64,000 nucleotides of DNA from Brenneria alni (GCF_003666245.1 NZ_MJLZ01000005.1:1-64000); one strand, 5' to 3'. Positions 1 to 9,168 are shown, counted from the first letter of the stretch. Translations and numbers: made by a program. The notes: generated by a model from the letters alone, not told the origin.

Positions 1-282
1 TTATAAAATCATCAGGTAATAAAAAATTTTATTCAAAGTCGGGAAAAAGGGCATTTTTATTTATCGGAACAAATAATCAGCAATATCGGCGGGTGTGCAA
101 AAGAGGTTAATTCACCTTTTTGGTCCTCTGCACAAAAAGAGTGATTTATTTGCACCAAAATACGGCAAGACATTTTTCAATGCTGTTTGAAAGACAGGAT
201 CATCGAACGAAAGCGGCAAAAATTCGCGGCGTACCCTGTCGTGGCATCCATGCCACTCATGCAGCGACAACGCCTGCCCCAG
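1..282. other. Non-coding left edge
   Basis: No convincing gene. The stretch follows the stop codon of the minus-strand aldehyde dehydrogenase gene. At 241-256 there is a perfect 16-bp palindrome (GTGGCATCCATGCCAC) that could form a hairpin at the end of that operon, but no T-run follows it. The rest (1-200) is AT-rich and could be the promoter region of a gene lying to the left. Confidence 0.4.
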
Positions 283-1788
283 TTACAGCGCGACACCGAT
301 GGAACGCAACTCAGTATAAAGTTCAATGGCTTCCCACCCCATTTCCCGTCCCCAGCCGGACTGTTTGAATCCCCCGAACGGCAGTGCGGGATCGACTACA
401 TGATGGGTGTTGACGCCAATGGTGCCAGCCTTGAGCCGCTGGGCCACCCGGTGCGCCCGGCTCAGATCGCGGGTAAACAGGCTGGCCGCCAGGCCATAGA
501 TGGAGGCATTGGCCTGAGTCACCGCTTCATCGTCGTCAGAGAAACGGCTCACGCATAATACCGGGCCGAAGATCTCTTCCCGTACCACCTGCATATTGCC
601 GTGGGTATGGTCAAGGATGGTCGGTTCGACAAAATAGCCGGATTCTCCCCACGCTTTTCCGCCGGTCAGCAGCGTCGCCCCCTCACGGATACCGGAAGCA
701 ATATAGTCGCACACCCGCTGCCGCTGCTCTTCAGACACCAACGGGCCGATTTGCGTGCCTTCCGCCAGTCCGGGGCCTATCTTCAGCGATTGCGCATGGT
801 CGACCAGGCCCGCCAGCACATGCTCGGCGATATCATCATGCAGATAAAGCCGGGTGCCTGCCGTGCAGGTTTGCCCCATGTTGTAAAAAATACCGGAGGC
901 GATAGCCGGGATGGCCTTATCCAGATCGGCATCGGCAAACACTATCATCGGTGATTTCCCGCCCAGCTCCAACGACACTTTTTTCAGATTGCCCCCGGCG
1001 GCGGCAAGGATCTTTTTACCTACCTCGGTCGAGCCGGTAAACGCGACTTTGTCCACCTCCGGGTGCGCCGCCAGCGCCGCGCCGGCGGTTTCACCCAACC
1101 CGGTGACCACGTTGAATACCCCGGCGGGAAAGCCCGCTTCCTCCACCAGTTCAGCCAGACGCAGCGCCGTCAGCGGCGTCTGTTCCGCAGGTTTCAGCAC
1201 CACGGTGCAGCCCGTCGCCAGCGCCGGGGCCACTTTCCATACCGCCATCATCAGTGAAAAATTCCACGGCACAATCTGACCGCAGACGCCCACCGGCGTT
1301 CTTAATGTATAAGCGTGAAAAGGCACATCATTGGAGAGCGGGATGGTTTGACCACAAATTTTAGTGCTCCACCCCGCCATATAGCGCAGCAGTTCATAAG
1401 AGAACGCCACATCGCCCCAGCGGGCGTCGCCAAAGGGTTTACCGTTGTCGAGCGCCTCGATTTGCGCCATCTCATCGGCATGATGCTCCAGCAGATCGCC
1501 AAGCCGCCAGACCAGTTTACCACGCTCGGACGGCGTCATACTGGCCCAGGGGCCGCTGTCAAAGGCCCGGCGCGCCGCTTGCACCGCCCGGTCGATATCG
1601 GCCTTATCGCCCAGCGGTACGCGGGTAAACGCCTGCTCCGTGGCAGGATTGACCACAGCAAACGTTTCGCCGCTGACCGCGTCGACCCACTCGCCGTCAA
1701 TAAACATCCGCTGCTTTTTATTAATGAAGGCCTGCGTTGCCGGACATAACCACTCCGCTTGGGGTTCCTGCGTCTTTGTCATCGTCAT
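283..1788 (-). CDS. NAD(P)-dependent aldehyde dehydrogenase, phenylacetaldehyde dehydrogenase-like
   Basis: A 501-residue class 1/2 aldehyde dehydrogenase that oxidises an aldehyde to the acid with NAD(P) in the cytoplasm. Visible motifs are the oxyanion Asn in PWNF, the general-base Glu274 in LELGGKSP, the catalytic Cys308 in MGQTCTAGT, and LPFGGFKQSG near the C-terminus. The segment TKICGQTIPLS and the following RTPVGVCGQIVPWNF resemble FeaB-type phenylacetaldehyde dehydrogenases, but the substrate cannot be fixed from sequence. Its ATG overlaps the stop of the ABM-domain gene by 4 bp. It is the last gene of an operon that also encodes an alcohol dehydrogenase, so an alcohol to aldehyde to acid sequence is a reasonable inference. 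Confidence 0.9.
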   Translation of the reverse strand: MTMTKTQEPQAEWLCPATQAFINKKQRMFIDGEWVDAVSGETFAVVNPATEQAFTRVPLGDKADIDRAVQAARRAFDSGPWASMTPSERGKLVWRLGDLLEHHADEMAQIEALDNGKPFGDARWGDVAFSYELLRYMAGWSTKICGQTIPLSNDVPFHAYTLRTPVGVCGQIVPWNFSLMMAVWKVAPALATGCTVVLKPAEQTPLTALRLAELVEEAGFPAGVFNVVTGLGETAGAALAAHPEVDKVAFTGSTEVGKKILAAAGGNLKKVSLELGGKSPMIVFADADLDKAIPAIASGIFYNMGQTCTAGTRLYLHDDIAEHVLAGLVDHAQSLKIGPGLAEGTQIGPLVSEEQRQRVCDYIASGIREGATLLTGGKAWGESGYFVEPTILDHTHGNMQVVREEIFGPVLCVSRFSDDDEAVTQANASIYGLAASLFTRDLSRAHRVAQRLKAGTIGVNTHHVVDPALPFGGFKQSGWGREMGWEAIELYTELRSIGVAL

Positions 1789-2081
1789 TTGGCTGAAATC
1801 TCATTGGCGGTTATCAGAGTAACCTCACCATCCAGAATAGGTTTGGCAATAGCGAAAAAGCGCGCCACCACAGCGGACCCGTTGTGGTTATCCATTGCCG
1901 TCTGGTCGCTGAAGCGTTCATAGGTGGTGAAAACGCACGGGTCCTGGCTGTCCTGCGTAATGAAAAACCCCTGGGTTTGCGGCTCGTTTTGTCGAACGTG
2001 TGCGGCCACTTCCAGTAAGGCATCAGCCAGAACATGGGCATAACCCTGCTTAACTTTAATGATGGCGGTAATACACAGCAT
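1785..2081 (-). CDS. Small antibiotic-biosynthesis monooxygenase (ABM) domain protein
   Basis: A 98-residue protein with the dimeric alpha-beta barrel pattern of YgiN/ABM proteins: an N-terminal strand (TAIIKVKQG), the family-typical CVFTTYERFSD segment in the middle, and the helix following it with His and Phe residues. Family members are quinol monooxygenases or small-molecule binding proteins; the precise role here is unknown. A clear AAAAGGAG ribosome site precedes the ATG. The gene is coupled to the aldehyde dehydrogenase gene (4-bp overlap) and lies 12 bp after the urtE-like gene, so it belongs to the same transcript. It might handle a reactive intermediate of the alcohol/aldehyde pathway, which is inference only. 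Confidence 0.75.
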   Translation of the reverse strand: MLCITAIIKVKQGYAHVLADALLEVAAHVRQNEPQTQGFFITQDSQDPCVFTTYERFSDQTAMDNHNGSAVVARFFAIAKPILDGEVTLITANEISAK

Positions 2082-2093
2082 ATAAGACTCCTT

Positions 2094-2846
2094 TTATGCC
2101 TTCTCAGGCGACAGCCCATTGAATTCAGCAACCCAGTTGCTATCGGAAAGTTTGGCGGGATCGACAACCGCCCCCAGTTCACCTTTACGCAGCGGAAAGA
2201 CCCGGCTGGCAAGCTGACTGATGAACGTCAGATCCTGTTCGACCAGAATGATTGACAACCCGTCACGTTTCGCCAGCCGTTGCAGGGTATCGACGATATC
2301 GTCACAAATGGACGGCTGAATGCCCTCGGTAGGTTCATCAAGCAAAATCAGTTGCGGTTCGGCGCACAGGCAGCGCCCCAATGCCAGAATCTGCTGTTCG
2401 CCGCCGCTCAGTACCCCGCCGGTGCGGCCAAGTATCGGCTTCAGGCGCGGCAGGTCATCCACCACCGCCGCGATCTTCCGCTGCGCCTCACGCACGGGAA
2501 GATGAACCGCCCCCATACGCAGGTTATCCATCACGCTCAGTGCGGAAAAAATCTGCCTGCCCTGCGGTACAATTCCCATGCCGAGCCGCGCCCGCTGCTC
2601 CGGCATAAGGTGGGTAATTTCACGTCCGGCCAGATGAAGGGAACCGCCCTGTACCGGCAAATGCCCCATCAGCGTTCTGAGCAACGTGGTTTTCCCCATG
2701 CCGTTGTGCCCCAGGATGCCAATCATCTCGCCATTGAACAGCGTCATGTCGATATCAAACAAAATCGGGATATTGCCGTATCCGGCGCACAGTTGGCGCA
2801 CCGTCAACAGTTCAGGCCGTGTGTGATTTGCCAAGATAGACCTCAC
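2094..2846 (-). CDS. Branched-chain/urea-type ABC transporter ATPase (UrtE/LivF-like)
   Basis: A 250-residue ATPase of the hydrophobic amino acid/amide (HAAT) uptake family. It shows a Walker A motif (GHNGMGKTTL), the signature LSGGEQQ, and a Walker B with D-loop (LILLDEPTEGIQPSI). The phrase DEPTEGIQPSI is typical of UrtE-type subunits. It should pair with the UrtD-like ATPase encoded immediately upstream to drive import through the UrtBC-like permeases. The start codon is GTG and overlaps the upstream stop by 35 bp; an in-frame TTG at 2834 is an alternative. No substrate is implied beyond the amide, urea or branched-chain-like ligands usual for the family. Confidence 0.9.
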   Translation of the reverse strand: MRSILANHTRPELLTVRQLCAGYGNIPILFDIDMTLFNGEMIGILGHNGMGKTTLLRTLMGHLPVQGGSLHLAGREITHLMPEQRARLGMGIVPQGRQIFSALSVMDNLRMGAVHLPVREAQRKIAAVVDDLPRLKPILGRTGGVLSGGEQQILALGRCLCAEPQLILLDEPTEGIQPSICDDIVDTLQRLAKRDGLSIILVEQDLTFISQLASRVFPLRKGELGAVVDPAKLSDSNWVAEFNGLSPEKA

Positions 2847-3537
2847 GAACGCGTGGATTACTCAGAATGCCCTCGACATGATCTTCCGCCAGGATTTTCC
2901 CCTGATGAAAAACCGTCACCCGTTTGCCAATCAGCCGGATAAAATTCATATCGTGCTCAACCACCACCAGCGCATGGCGACGATTAATCTCCAGAATGAT
3001 TTCCGCCAGTCTGCCGACCTCTTTACCGGTCATGCCTGCTGCGGGTTCATCCAACAGCACCAGCGGCGGCTCGCTGGCGATCACCATAGCGAGTTCCACC
3101 AGTTGCCGCTGGCCGTGCGCCAGTTGCCCGACCAGGCGCCCCGCCAACCTATCGACGCCGACCCGCTCCAGCGCGGCGTGCGCCATCTCGTCCCGCTGTT
3201 TTGGCCGTGACACGTCACGCAGCCCGAGCCAGACATTTTCCAGCGCCGTCAGTCCTTCAAACAGATGCGGGATCTGGGTCTTGATGCCGATGCCCGATCG
3301 GGCGATACGAAACCGTTGCGCACCGTTCATGATCTGACCTTTGAAAGCAATGCTCCCGGTCGTGGGCCGCTGACTACCGGTCAGACAGCGGAAAAAAGTG
3401 GTTTTCCCGGCGCCGTTCGAGCCGATAAGGCAGCGTAATTCCCCTTGCTGTAAGGTGAAATCGATATTATCCAGCGCCTTTACTCCGCCAAAATGGACGC
3501 TGACGCCGCTGGCCCGCAGTAAAACCTCGTCATTCAT
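2812..3537 (-). CDS. Branched-chain/urea-type ABC transporter ATPase (UrtD/LivG-like)
   Basis: A 241-residue ABC ATPase. Walker A is GSNGAGKTTF, Walker B is LVLLDEPAAGM, and the signature appears as LAHGQRQ, the altered form (xSHGQ) characteristic of UrtD rather than the classical LSGGQ. The H-loop is VVVEHDMNF. It is the second ATPase of the HAAT transporter encoded here. The gene overlaps the permease gene upstream by 8 bp and the UrtE-like gene downstream, indicating translational coupling. Confidence 0.9.
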   Translation of the reverse strand: MNDEVLLRASGVSVHFGGVKALDNIDFTLQQGELRCLIGSNGAGKTTFFRCLTGSQRPTTGSIAFKGQIMNGAQRFRIARSGIGIKTQIPHLFEGLTALENVWLGLRDVSRPKQRDEMAHAALERVGVDRLAGRLVGQLAHGQRQLVELAMVIASEPPLVLLDEPAAGMTGKEVGRLAEIILEINRRHALVVVEHDMNFIRLIGKRVTVFHQGKILAEDHVEGILSNPRVREVYLGKSHTA

Positions 3538-4546
3538 GGATCACCGCCGTATTGTTAAGCTTGCTGACTGACCGTTTGGGAAAACGGGCGATCACCGTTG
3601 GCAGCAGGCCACGTGGCATCAGCAGAACAAAGAGGATCAGTACGCCGCCCAGTACGATATTGGGATCGATCCAGCCGAGCGTACCCAGATAGGCACTGAG
3701 CAGTTGCAGCAACAGACAGGCGATAATCGGCCCCATCAGCGTCCCCACGCCGCCCACCACCACCCAGATAAGCACCTGCGCGCTGTTGGACAGGCTGAAT
3801 ACCGACGGGCTGACGAATACCGAGGTGGCAAACAGCAGACCGGCCACGCCCGCAATCCCGGCGCCGATAGCAAAGACGGCCAGTTTTAACAGACGTGCGT
3901 CATACCCCAACAGTTCCGCCCGTGCCTCATTCTCCCGCACGCCAGCGACGATGCGGCCAAAGCGCGATCCCATCAGGCACTTGCACAGTACGTAGCCCGC
4001 CACCAGCGCGCACACCGCCAACATAAACACCGCCTCCGGCGATAAGGGCGTAGTAGGATCAAAGGGCATATTCAGCGGCGGGGTATCCGGCATACCGTTA
4101 AAGCCCCCCAGCCGAGCCTTGCCGATGCGCCACGCATCGCCGGAGGTACTGTTCGCCAGTTTGAACAGGATCAGGGTGACCGTGAGTGTGATAACGCCAA
4201 AGTAGATATCGCTCAGGCGGCCATAAAAGACGAAATACCCCAGAATGACGGCAAAGATCATCGGCACCGCAATGGCGGCGACAATTGCCCAGGTGGAATC
4301 ACCGAGGTTGATGCCGGCGACGGCGTAGGCATAAGCGCCCAGACCAAAGAACATCGACTGGCCGAAACACAGAATACCGCCATGCCCCCAAATCAGGGCC
4401 ATACTCAGCGCGAACAGCGCCAGGCTGACATAGATGGTCGAATTGATCAGCGAATAGAGATCCAGCGTTACCGGCAGTACCAGTATCGCCAGTCCGCCGG
4501 CGATAATCGCCGCCAGATTACAGCGCAGCGTGGTGGAAAAGTTCAT
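3530..4546 (-). CDS. Branched-chain/urea-type ABC transporter permease (UrtC/LivM-like)
   Basis: A 338-residue inner-membrane permease with about ten hydrophobic segments. It contains the family region ALIWGHGGILCFGQSMFFG near residue 55 (compare the GxxGxLSLGQ motif of LivM/UrtC) and the cytoplasmic loop VRENEARAELLGYDAR around residue 205, which contacts the ATPase. The C-terminus ends in a short hydrophilic tail. It forms the translocation pore with the UrtB-like subunit, with which it overlaps by 4 bp (ATGA). Confidence 0.9.
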   Translation of the reverse strand: MNFSTTLRCNLAAIIAGGLAILVLPVTLDLYSLINSTIYVSLALFALSMALIWGHGGILCFGQSMFFGLGAYAYAVAGINLGDSTWAIVAAIAVPMIFAVILGYFVFYGRLSDIYFGVITLTVTLILFKLANSTSGDAWRIGKARLGGFNGMPDTPPLNMPFDPTTPLSPEAVFMLAVCALVAGYVLCKCLMGSRFGRIVAGVRENEARAELLGYDARLLKLAVFAIGAGIAGVAGLLFATSVFVSPSVFSLSNSAQVLIWVVVGGVGTLMGPIIACLLLQLLSAYLGTLGWIDPNIVLGGVLILFVLLMPRGLLPTVIARFPKRSVSKLNNTAVIHE

Positions 4547-5409
4547 GGAGCCCCCCGGAAAACTTTACCGGTTATGCCTGTCGGCAACAGACGCAGCAGG
4601 ATAATCGCCGCCGCCAGTAGCGCAACGTCGCCAAAAATCGGATTACTCAGGAAAGTGGTGATGGTGCCGATGCCGCCCAGCAGCGTCGACCCCAGCGCCG
4701 TGCCAGTGATGACGCTGGCCCCGCCGGTGATGACGGTGATAAAGGCTTTGGCGACATAAGCCGCACCCATAGTCGGCACCACGCCGGACAGCGGCGCCAG
4801 CAACGCACCGGCCAGACCACTCAGCGCCGCGCCCAGCGCAAACGTCAGTGCAAAAACCTGTGAGCGGTTGATGCCAAGCGACGCAGCCATTTCCGGATTC
4901 TGCATGGTGGCGCGGGCGATCAGTCCAACACGGGTAAAGCGCAGTATGGCAAACCCGCCGACAATCAGCAGCAGACACACCGCGACCATAAACTGGTTAT
5001 ATAAACTGATGCTGTAACCGGCAAACTGCACGCTGCCGAGCGGCGCGGAAATTCCCTGAACGCGGTTGCCAAACAGCGTCGTCGCCAGTCCGGTCAACAG
5101 CAGGCTCAGTCCCCAGCTTGCCAGCATGGTATCGATCATCCGGCCATACAGGTGGCGGATAATCAAGCGCTCCACCACCAACCCCAGCAGCCCTACCATG
5201 CACGGCGCCACAATAAGGATGGAGATCCAGATATTAATCCCCAGGTTACAGGCATAAATAGCGGCAAAACCGCCCAGCATAATGAACTCGCCGTGCGCCA
5301 GATTGATGACGCGCATCATGCCGAAAATCACCGCCAACCCGATTGACACCAGCACCAGTTCGGCAATGGAATTGACCACCTGGATGGTGGTTAACACGAA
5401 AAACTCCAT
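4543..5409 (-). CDS. Branched-chain/urea-type ABC transporter permease (UrtB/LivH-like)
   Basis: A 288-residue permease with about eight membrane helices. The motif INLAHGEFIMLGGF near residue 35 is the hallmark of LivH/UrtB proteins, and the GLALR-like coupling region appears as ATMQNPEMAASLGINRSQV. I chose the ATG at 5409 because it is preceded by an AAGGGGA ribosome site and begins with the family-like MEFFVLTTIQVVNSI. The longer reading from 5460 would overlap the alcohol dehydrogenase gene by 38 bp. It works with the UrtC-like subunit as the membrane channel of the operon's importer. Confidence 0.9.
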   Translation of the reverse strand: MEFFVLTTIQVVNSIAELVLVSIGLAVIFGMMRVINLAHGEFIMLGGFAAIYACNLGINIWISILIVAPCMVGLLGLVVERLIIRHLYGRMIDTMLASWGLSLLLTGLATTLFGNRVQGISAPLGSVQFAGYSISLYNQFMVAVCLLLIVGGFAILRFTRVGLIARATMQNPEMAASLGINRSQVFALTFALGAALSGLAGALLAPLSGVVPTMGAAYVAKAFITVITGGASVITGTALGSTLLGGIGTITTFLSNPIFGDVALLAAAIILLRLLPTGITGKVFRGAP

Positions 5410-5422
5410 ATGCGGCTTCCCC

Positions 5423-6484
5423 TTACGGATTGAGCACAATGCGGCCCAGCGCGTTGCCATTGCGCAGATCGGTCAGCGCATCATTCAGGCAGCACAAAGG
5501 GCGTTGAGCGATTGGCAACGGAGTGAGTCCCCCCTGTCGGGCAAGATCAATCAGGGCTTTCAATTCTTGCAGGCTACCGGTGTAGGTGCCGATTAACGAC
5601 AGCGCCTTGAACGGCAACAGCGGCAGACGCAGATCGATACGCCCGCCCTGTAGTCCAACCAGGATGATACGCGCCCCTTTGGCGACGCTGTTCATTGCCA
5701 GTTGCATGGTCGAGGGCAGCCCGACGGTATCAATCACGCCGTACAGCCTGCCCTGCGCCAGATCAGACAGCGCACTGCCCACTGGCCCATGTCCAATATT
5801 GAGTACCTCGTTCGCCCCCAGTTGCCGGGCCACCTGCAATCGATCGTCGGTAATATCGCAGGCAATGACGGACTCGACGCCCAGCGCGTTGGCGAGAGAA
5901 ACCGCACTCAGCCCCAGCCCGCCCGCACCGATGATCGCCAGCGCCCCACCAGGCTTAAGCGGCAACATCTGTTGCAACGCGCTGTACACCGTCAAGCCGG
6001 AGCAGGCCAGCGTCGCGGCCCATGCCGGGTCAAGAGCGCCAATGTCCAGCAAATAACGCGCATCGGGTATCACCACATGTTCGGCATAACCGCCATGCCG
6101 GAAGATGCCGAGCGTGCGCGGTTGCTCGCAGTGGTTTTCCTGCCCGGCATGACAGGCCGGACAGCCCCCGCAACCTATCCACGGATAAACCAGACGGCGC
6201 TGGCCGATCAACGCACGGTCGGCGCTCTCCCCGACCGCCACCACCTCACCGACGATCTCGTGCCCCATCACCAGCGGGATTGGCATGGCGCTCTGTGCAA
6301 AATCAATGCGTTCGCCGTCCCCCAGATCCTGATAACCATCCTGGATGTAGACGTCCGAATGACACACTCCGGCGTGTGTCACCCGCAGCAGGACGTCCTG
6401 CGCCGCCAGTTCAGGCAGCTCATGCTCCACCGGCTGTGGTTCTGCGCCATAATGCGGCAGCCGATAACTGTGCGTCACCGCCAT
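5423..6484 (-). CDS. Zinc-dependent alcohol dehydrogenase (MDR family)
   Basis: A 353-residue medium-chain dehydrogenase. Cys41 (GVCHSD), His75-Glu76 (GHE) and a Cys near residue 168 would bind catalytic zinc. Cys105, Cys108, Cys111 and Cys119 (GCGGCPACHAGQENHC) form the structural zinc site. GAGGLG near residue 178 is the nucleotide-binding loop. It likely interconverts an alcohol and an aldehyde with NAD(P). Its place between the binding-protein gene and the permease genes of an ABC importer is unusual and suggests that the imported compound, or its breakdown product, is an alcohol. The gene starts 3 bp after the binding-protein stop codon. Confidence 0.9.
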   Translation of the reverse strand: MAVTHSYRLPHYGAEPQPVEHELPELAAQDVLLRVTHAGVCHSDVYIQDGYQDLGDGERIDFAQSAMPIPLVMGHEIVGEVVAVGESADRALIGQRRLVYPWIGCGGCPACHAGQENHCEQPRTLGIFRHGGYAEHVVIPDARYLLDIGALDPAWAATLACSGLTVYSALQQMLPLKPGGALAIIGAGGLGLSAVSLANALGVESVIACDITDDRLQVARQLGANEVLNIGHGPVGSALSDLAQGRLYGVIDTVGLPSTMQLAMNSVAKGARIILVGLQGGRIDLRLPLLPFKALSLIGTYTGSLQELKALIDLARQGGLTPLPIAQRPLCCLNDALTDLRNGNALGRIVLNP

Positions 6485-6487
6485 CGT

Positions 6488-7717
6488 TTAGCCTCCCGCC
6501 TTAATCACATACTGCTGGTTGTCGTCAGGATGGGTGATGAGGTCGCACACCGCGGCGGTATCCGCAGGCGGCTGCTGTGGATAGGATTCCAGCACCTTCC
6601 ACGCGCCGTCGCGCACCTGCCCCAGATGGATGTCCACGGTAAAGTGATGGGTCGCCGCATCCAGCTTCGACACGCCCCCTGGGCCGTTGACCTCCGAACC
6701 CTTTTCCAGCGCCTCGATCACCGCCATGCGTTCGGTGGAATTCGCCATTCTGACGCCGTTGGCCCAGTGCATCACGGCATACCAGCCATCAATGGCCGTT
6801 TCGTTGATATAGGGAGTACGCGCACCGAATTTATTTTTGAGGTTTTGCAGAAACTGGTGATTGCGCGGGGTATCCAGTTCCTGAAAATAGGCGTAGGCAG
6901 CCAGGATCCCTTCGCTTTCCTGCGGCGTCAGAATACGGTGTTCATTGCCGACGCCAAAGTCGCTGGAGGCGATAGGGATTTTGCCCACCATGCCGGCGGC
7001 GGCCCACTGCCGGAAGAAGGAGATGTGATTCCCCCCGACCAACAGTGAAAACACCATATCGGGCTTGGCATCCTGTATTTTCTTGATGGTGGTGCCGAAC
7101 TCGGTGACATCCAGCGGGAAAAAATCGCTGGCGATCACCGATCCACCGGCCTGCGTGGCATATTTCTTTACCCAGTCGGTAGAAATATGTCCAAAGTTGT
7201 AGTCAGCGGCAATGACATAAATCTTTTTCCCCCACAGGTTCACGGCATAAGGCACGATGCGGGTAACCGTTTGCGCCGGGGTGGTGCCGATGGAAAAGCT
7301 GTTGCGATCGCATACGCCGCCTTCATACAGCGAGGGATAAAAGTAAAGGGTGCGATAACGGCGCAGCAATGGACGGATAGCCTCACGCGAGGCGCTGGTT
7401 ACGCCGCCGAAGACCGCCACAACCCGATCACGGGTCGCGGCCTGAGTGGCGAACTGGGTGTAATACTGAATATTGGACTGCGGATCGTACTTGATAAGTT
7501 CTATCGGGCGCCCCAGCAATCCCCCCTGACTGTTCAGTTCGGAAATGGCCAGCTCCACGCAATCCATCACCGGCTGACCGTAGATATCCAGTCCGCCGGA
7601 CTGGTCGAAAATAGCCGCCACCTTGATGGGATCGGCAGCCTGTACCCGTCCGATAAACGCGGAGGCAGCCAGCGTCATGATGCTGCCTTGCAGTAACTTA
7701 CGTCGTGAAATAGCCAT
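6488..7717 (-). CDS. Tat-exported ABC transporter substrate-binding protein (UrtA/AmiC-like)
   Basis: A 409-residue periplasmic binding protein of the Leu/Ile/Val-amide family. The N-terminus MAISRRKLLQGSIMTLAASA is a twin-arginine signal (SRRKLLQ) ending near RVQAADP, as in UrtA proteins. Mature-protein features include IAALFDQSGG-like and GGVTSASREAIRPL regions of the type I fold. The ATG at 7717 was chosen over the longer ORF because it begins the Tat signal; a GGGGGA ribosome site lies 13 bases upstream. It captures the ligand for the UrtBCDE-like importer encoded downstream. The ligand may be an amide, urea derivative or short alcohol/amide, and cannot be determined here. Confidence 0.88.
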   Translation of the reverse strand: MAISRRKLLQGSIMTLAASAFIGRVQAADPIKVAAIFDQSGGLDIYGQPVMDCVELAISELNSQGGLLGRPIELIKYDPQSNIQYYTQFATQAATRDRVVAVFGGVTSASREAIRPLLRRYRTLYFYPSLYEGGVCDRNSFSIGTTPAQTVTRIVPYAVNLWGKKIYVIAADYNFGHISTDWVKKYATQAGGSVIASDFFPLDVTEFGTTIKKIQDAKPDMVFSLLVGGNHISFFRQWAAAGMVGKIPIASSDFGVGNEHRILTPQESEGILAAYAYFQELDTPRNHQFLQNLKNKFGARTPYINETAIDGWYAVMHWANGVRMANSTERMAVIEALEKGSEVNGPGGVSKLDAATHHFTVDIHLGQVRDGAWKVLESYPQQPPADTAAVCDLITHPDDNQQYVIKAGG

Positions 7718-7827
7718 TTTTTTTCTGTTTCCCCCAAGCCCTGGTAGGCAATTAACGGGCACCACTACCCGTCGCTCAGAGAAAACTTATCAGCTAATAT
7801 TTCACTTTTCAAATATAATTTATGTTA

Positions 7828-9021
7828 TTACTTTAGCCGTGACGAACCGAACTCCGCGATAACGTTAAACTGCATCCCGTCCGCTTTTGCCAGATAGATT
7901 GAAGGCGCTATCCCTCCCTGGCGAATAACCTGACGCCCCCTGACGCTGTGGAAAACCAGTCCCTCAAAAGCGCGATTCAATGATGCCATATCCAGGTCAC
8001 CCGCCCGTTTCGCCAGCGCCGAGAAAAAATGAATCGCATCATAGCAGGATTGACTCAACACCCCCTGAACCGGGGCAGTCGCGCCAAATGCCGCACGATA
8101 TTGCGTCATGAATTTTTGATTATCGCGGGTCTGCAACGAACTGAAATAACTGGCGGCGCAATAGAGATTGTGGGTATGCGCCGCGCCGATGCCAAAAAGG
8201 GTATTTTCCTCAATCGAACCGGATAGCCGCAGGATATGTTGCGACAGCCCCGCCTGTGAAAACGCACGGTTAAACATCACGCAGTCCGATCCCACCAGAG
8301 ATTCAAACACCATGTCCGGCTTTTCACGGGCGATTTTTTCGATGACGGTGGCAATGTCCGTTTGTCCCAGGCTGATATAGTCTTCGCCAACCACCTCACC
8401 GTCGCTGGCGTTAATCAGCCGCCTGACGGTGGCATGGCTGGCGCGCGGCCAGATGTAATCATTGCCGACAATAAACCAGCGCTTTGCCCGCCGGTGTTGC
8501 ATCATCCAGTGGATCGCGGCGGGAAACTGTTGCTCCGGGGTTTCGCCAAAGGCAAACACGCCGGGTGTCGTCTCTCCGCCCTCATACAAAGGAGCAAAAA
8601 CATAGGGCACCCGACCGGCAAAGGCGTCACGCAGGGCAATACGCACACTGGAAAGATGCACGCCAATCAGCGCATCCACTTTATGCTCATTAACCAACTG
8701 CCAACTGCGCGCCACCACGCCTTCAGGTTCGCCGCCGGCATCGGCGGCAAACAGTTCGATTGGCCGCCCCAGCGTGTGATTGTCCCGATTCAGTTCTGTT
8801 GCCGCCAGTACCGCGCTGTACTGGCATGATGGCCCCCAGATGGCGTCCGATCCGTGAAAAGGCACCAGCAACCCCAGGCGCAGCGGCGCCTGTTTGCGTT
8901 CCGGCTGTGAGAAAACTTGCCCGCTGTCTCTGTGCAGATAGTCGTATTTTCCTGTCTGCGAGATCAGGTGGCGAAACACCGGGACGGGAGAGATGGCGGT
9001 AGACGCGTTCGGAATCATCAT
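7828..9021 (-). CDS. AmiC-like ligand-binding protein, probably cytoplasmic sensor
   Basis: A 397-residue protein of the same type I periplasmic-binding fold as the neighbouring UrtA-like protein (GLLVPFHGSDAIWGPSCQ, ALIGVHLSSVR, FVFAPLYEGG-like segments). It has no hydrophobic signal: the first 45 residues are polar. In this it resembles AmiC, the cytoplasmic amide sensor of Pseudomonas, more than a transport component. It lies upstream of the transporter operon, with a 110-bp gap, and divergent to a marR gene. A hairpin with a T-run is present in its 5' leader (9100-9124). A role as ligand sensor for the operon is inference; no AmiR/ANTAR partner is encoded nearby. Confidence 0.8.
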   Translation of the reverse strand: MMIPNASTAISPVPVFRHLISQTGKYDYLHRDSGQVFSQPERKQAPLRLGLLVPFHGSDAIWGPSCQYSAVLAATELNRDNHTLGRPIELFAADAGGEPEGVVARSWQLVNEHKVDALIGVHLSSVRIALRDAFAGRVPYVFAPLYEGGETTPGVFAFGETPEQQFPAAIHWMMQHRRAKRWFIVGNDYIWPRASHATVRRLINASDGEVVGEDYISLGQTDIATVIEKIAREKPDMVFESLVGSDCVMFNRAFSQAGLSQHILRLSGSIEENTLFGIGAAHTHNLYCAASYFSSLQTRDNQKFMTQYRAAFGATAPVQGVLSQSCYDAIHFFSALAKRAGDLDMASLNRAFEGLVFHSVRGRQVIRQGGIAPSIYLAKADGMQFNVIAEFGSSRLK

Positions 9022-9099
9022 GGCGGTATCTCAGGACTAGTCAGGTAACACAACTATGCAAGATCTATGCAACTCTTGACGAAGGGAAAACAACGGAAG

Positions 9100-9124
9100 A
9101 AAAATCACCGGGCTTGCCCGTGAT
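9100..9124 (-). terminator. Possible leader attenuator of the AmiC-like gene
   Basis: Read on the minus strand, ATCAC-GGG-CAAG-CCC-(G)-GTGAT forms an 8-bp stem with one bulge followed by TTTTT. It lies about 80 bases before the AmiC-like start codon, so it would act inside the leader of that transcript rather than at a gene end. No convincing minus-strand promoter upstream was found. Confidence 0.35.
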
Positions 9125-9138
9125 TGTGGTGAAATAAA

Positions 9139-9157
9139 ATGCTAACATTGCCAGCAT
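9139..9157. promoter_or_regulatory. Inverted repeat in the marR/AmiC-like divergent promoter region
   Basis: ATGCT-N9-AGCAT lies 12 bp before the MarR start codon. Its spacing is typical of a MarR dimer operator, and a weak -10-like TAAAAT (9135-9140) adjoins it. It could mediate autoregulation and control of the divergent operon; this is inferred from position only. Confidence 0.35.
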
Positions 9158-9168
9158 AACTCCCTATC

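Noticed and set aside
5702..7048. 448-codon ORF opposite the alcohol dehydrogenase and UrtA-like genes
   Set aside because: It is an antisense shadow in GC-rich DNA; both opposite genes have full catalytic or signal motifs.
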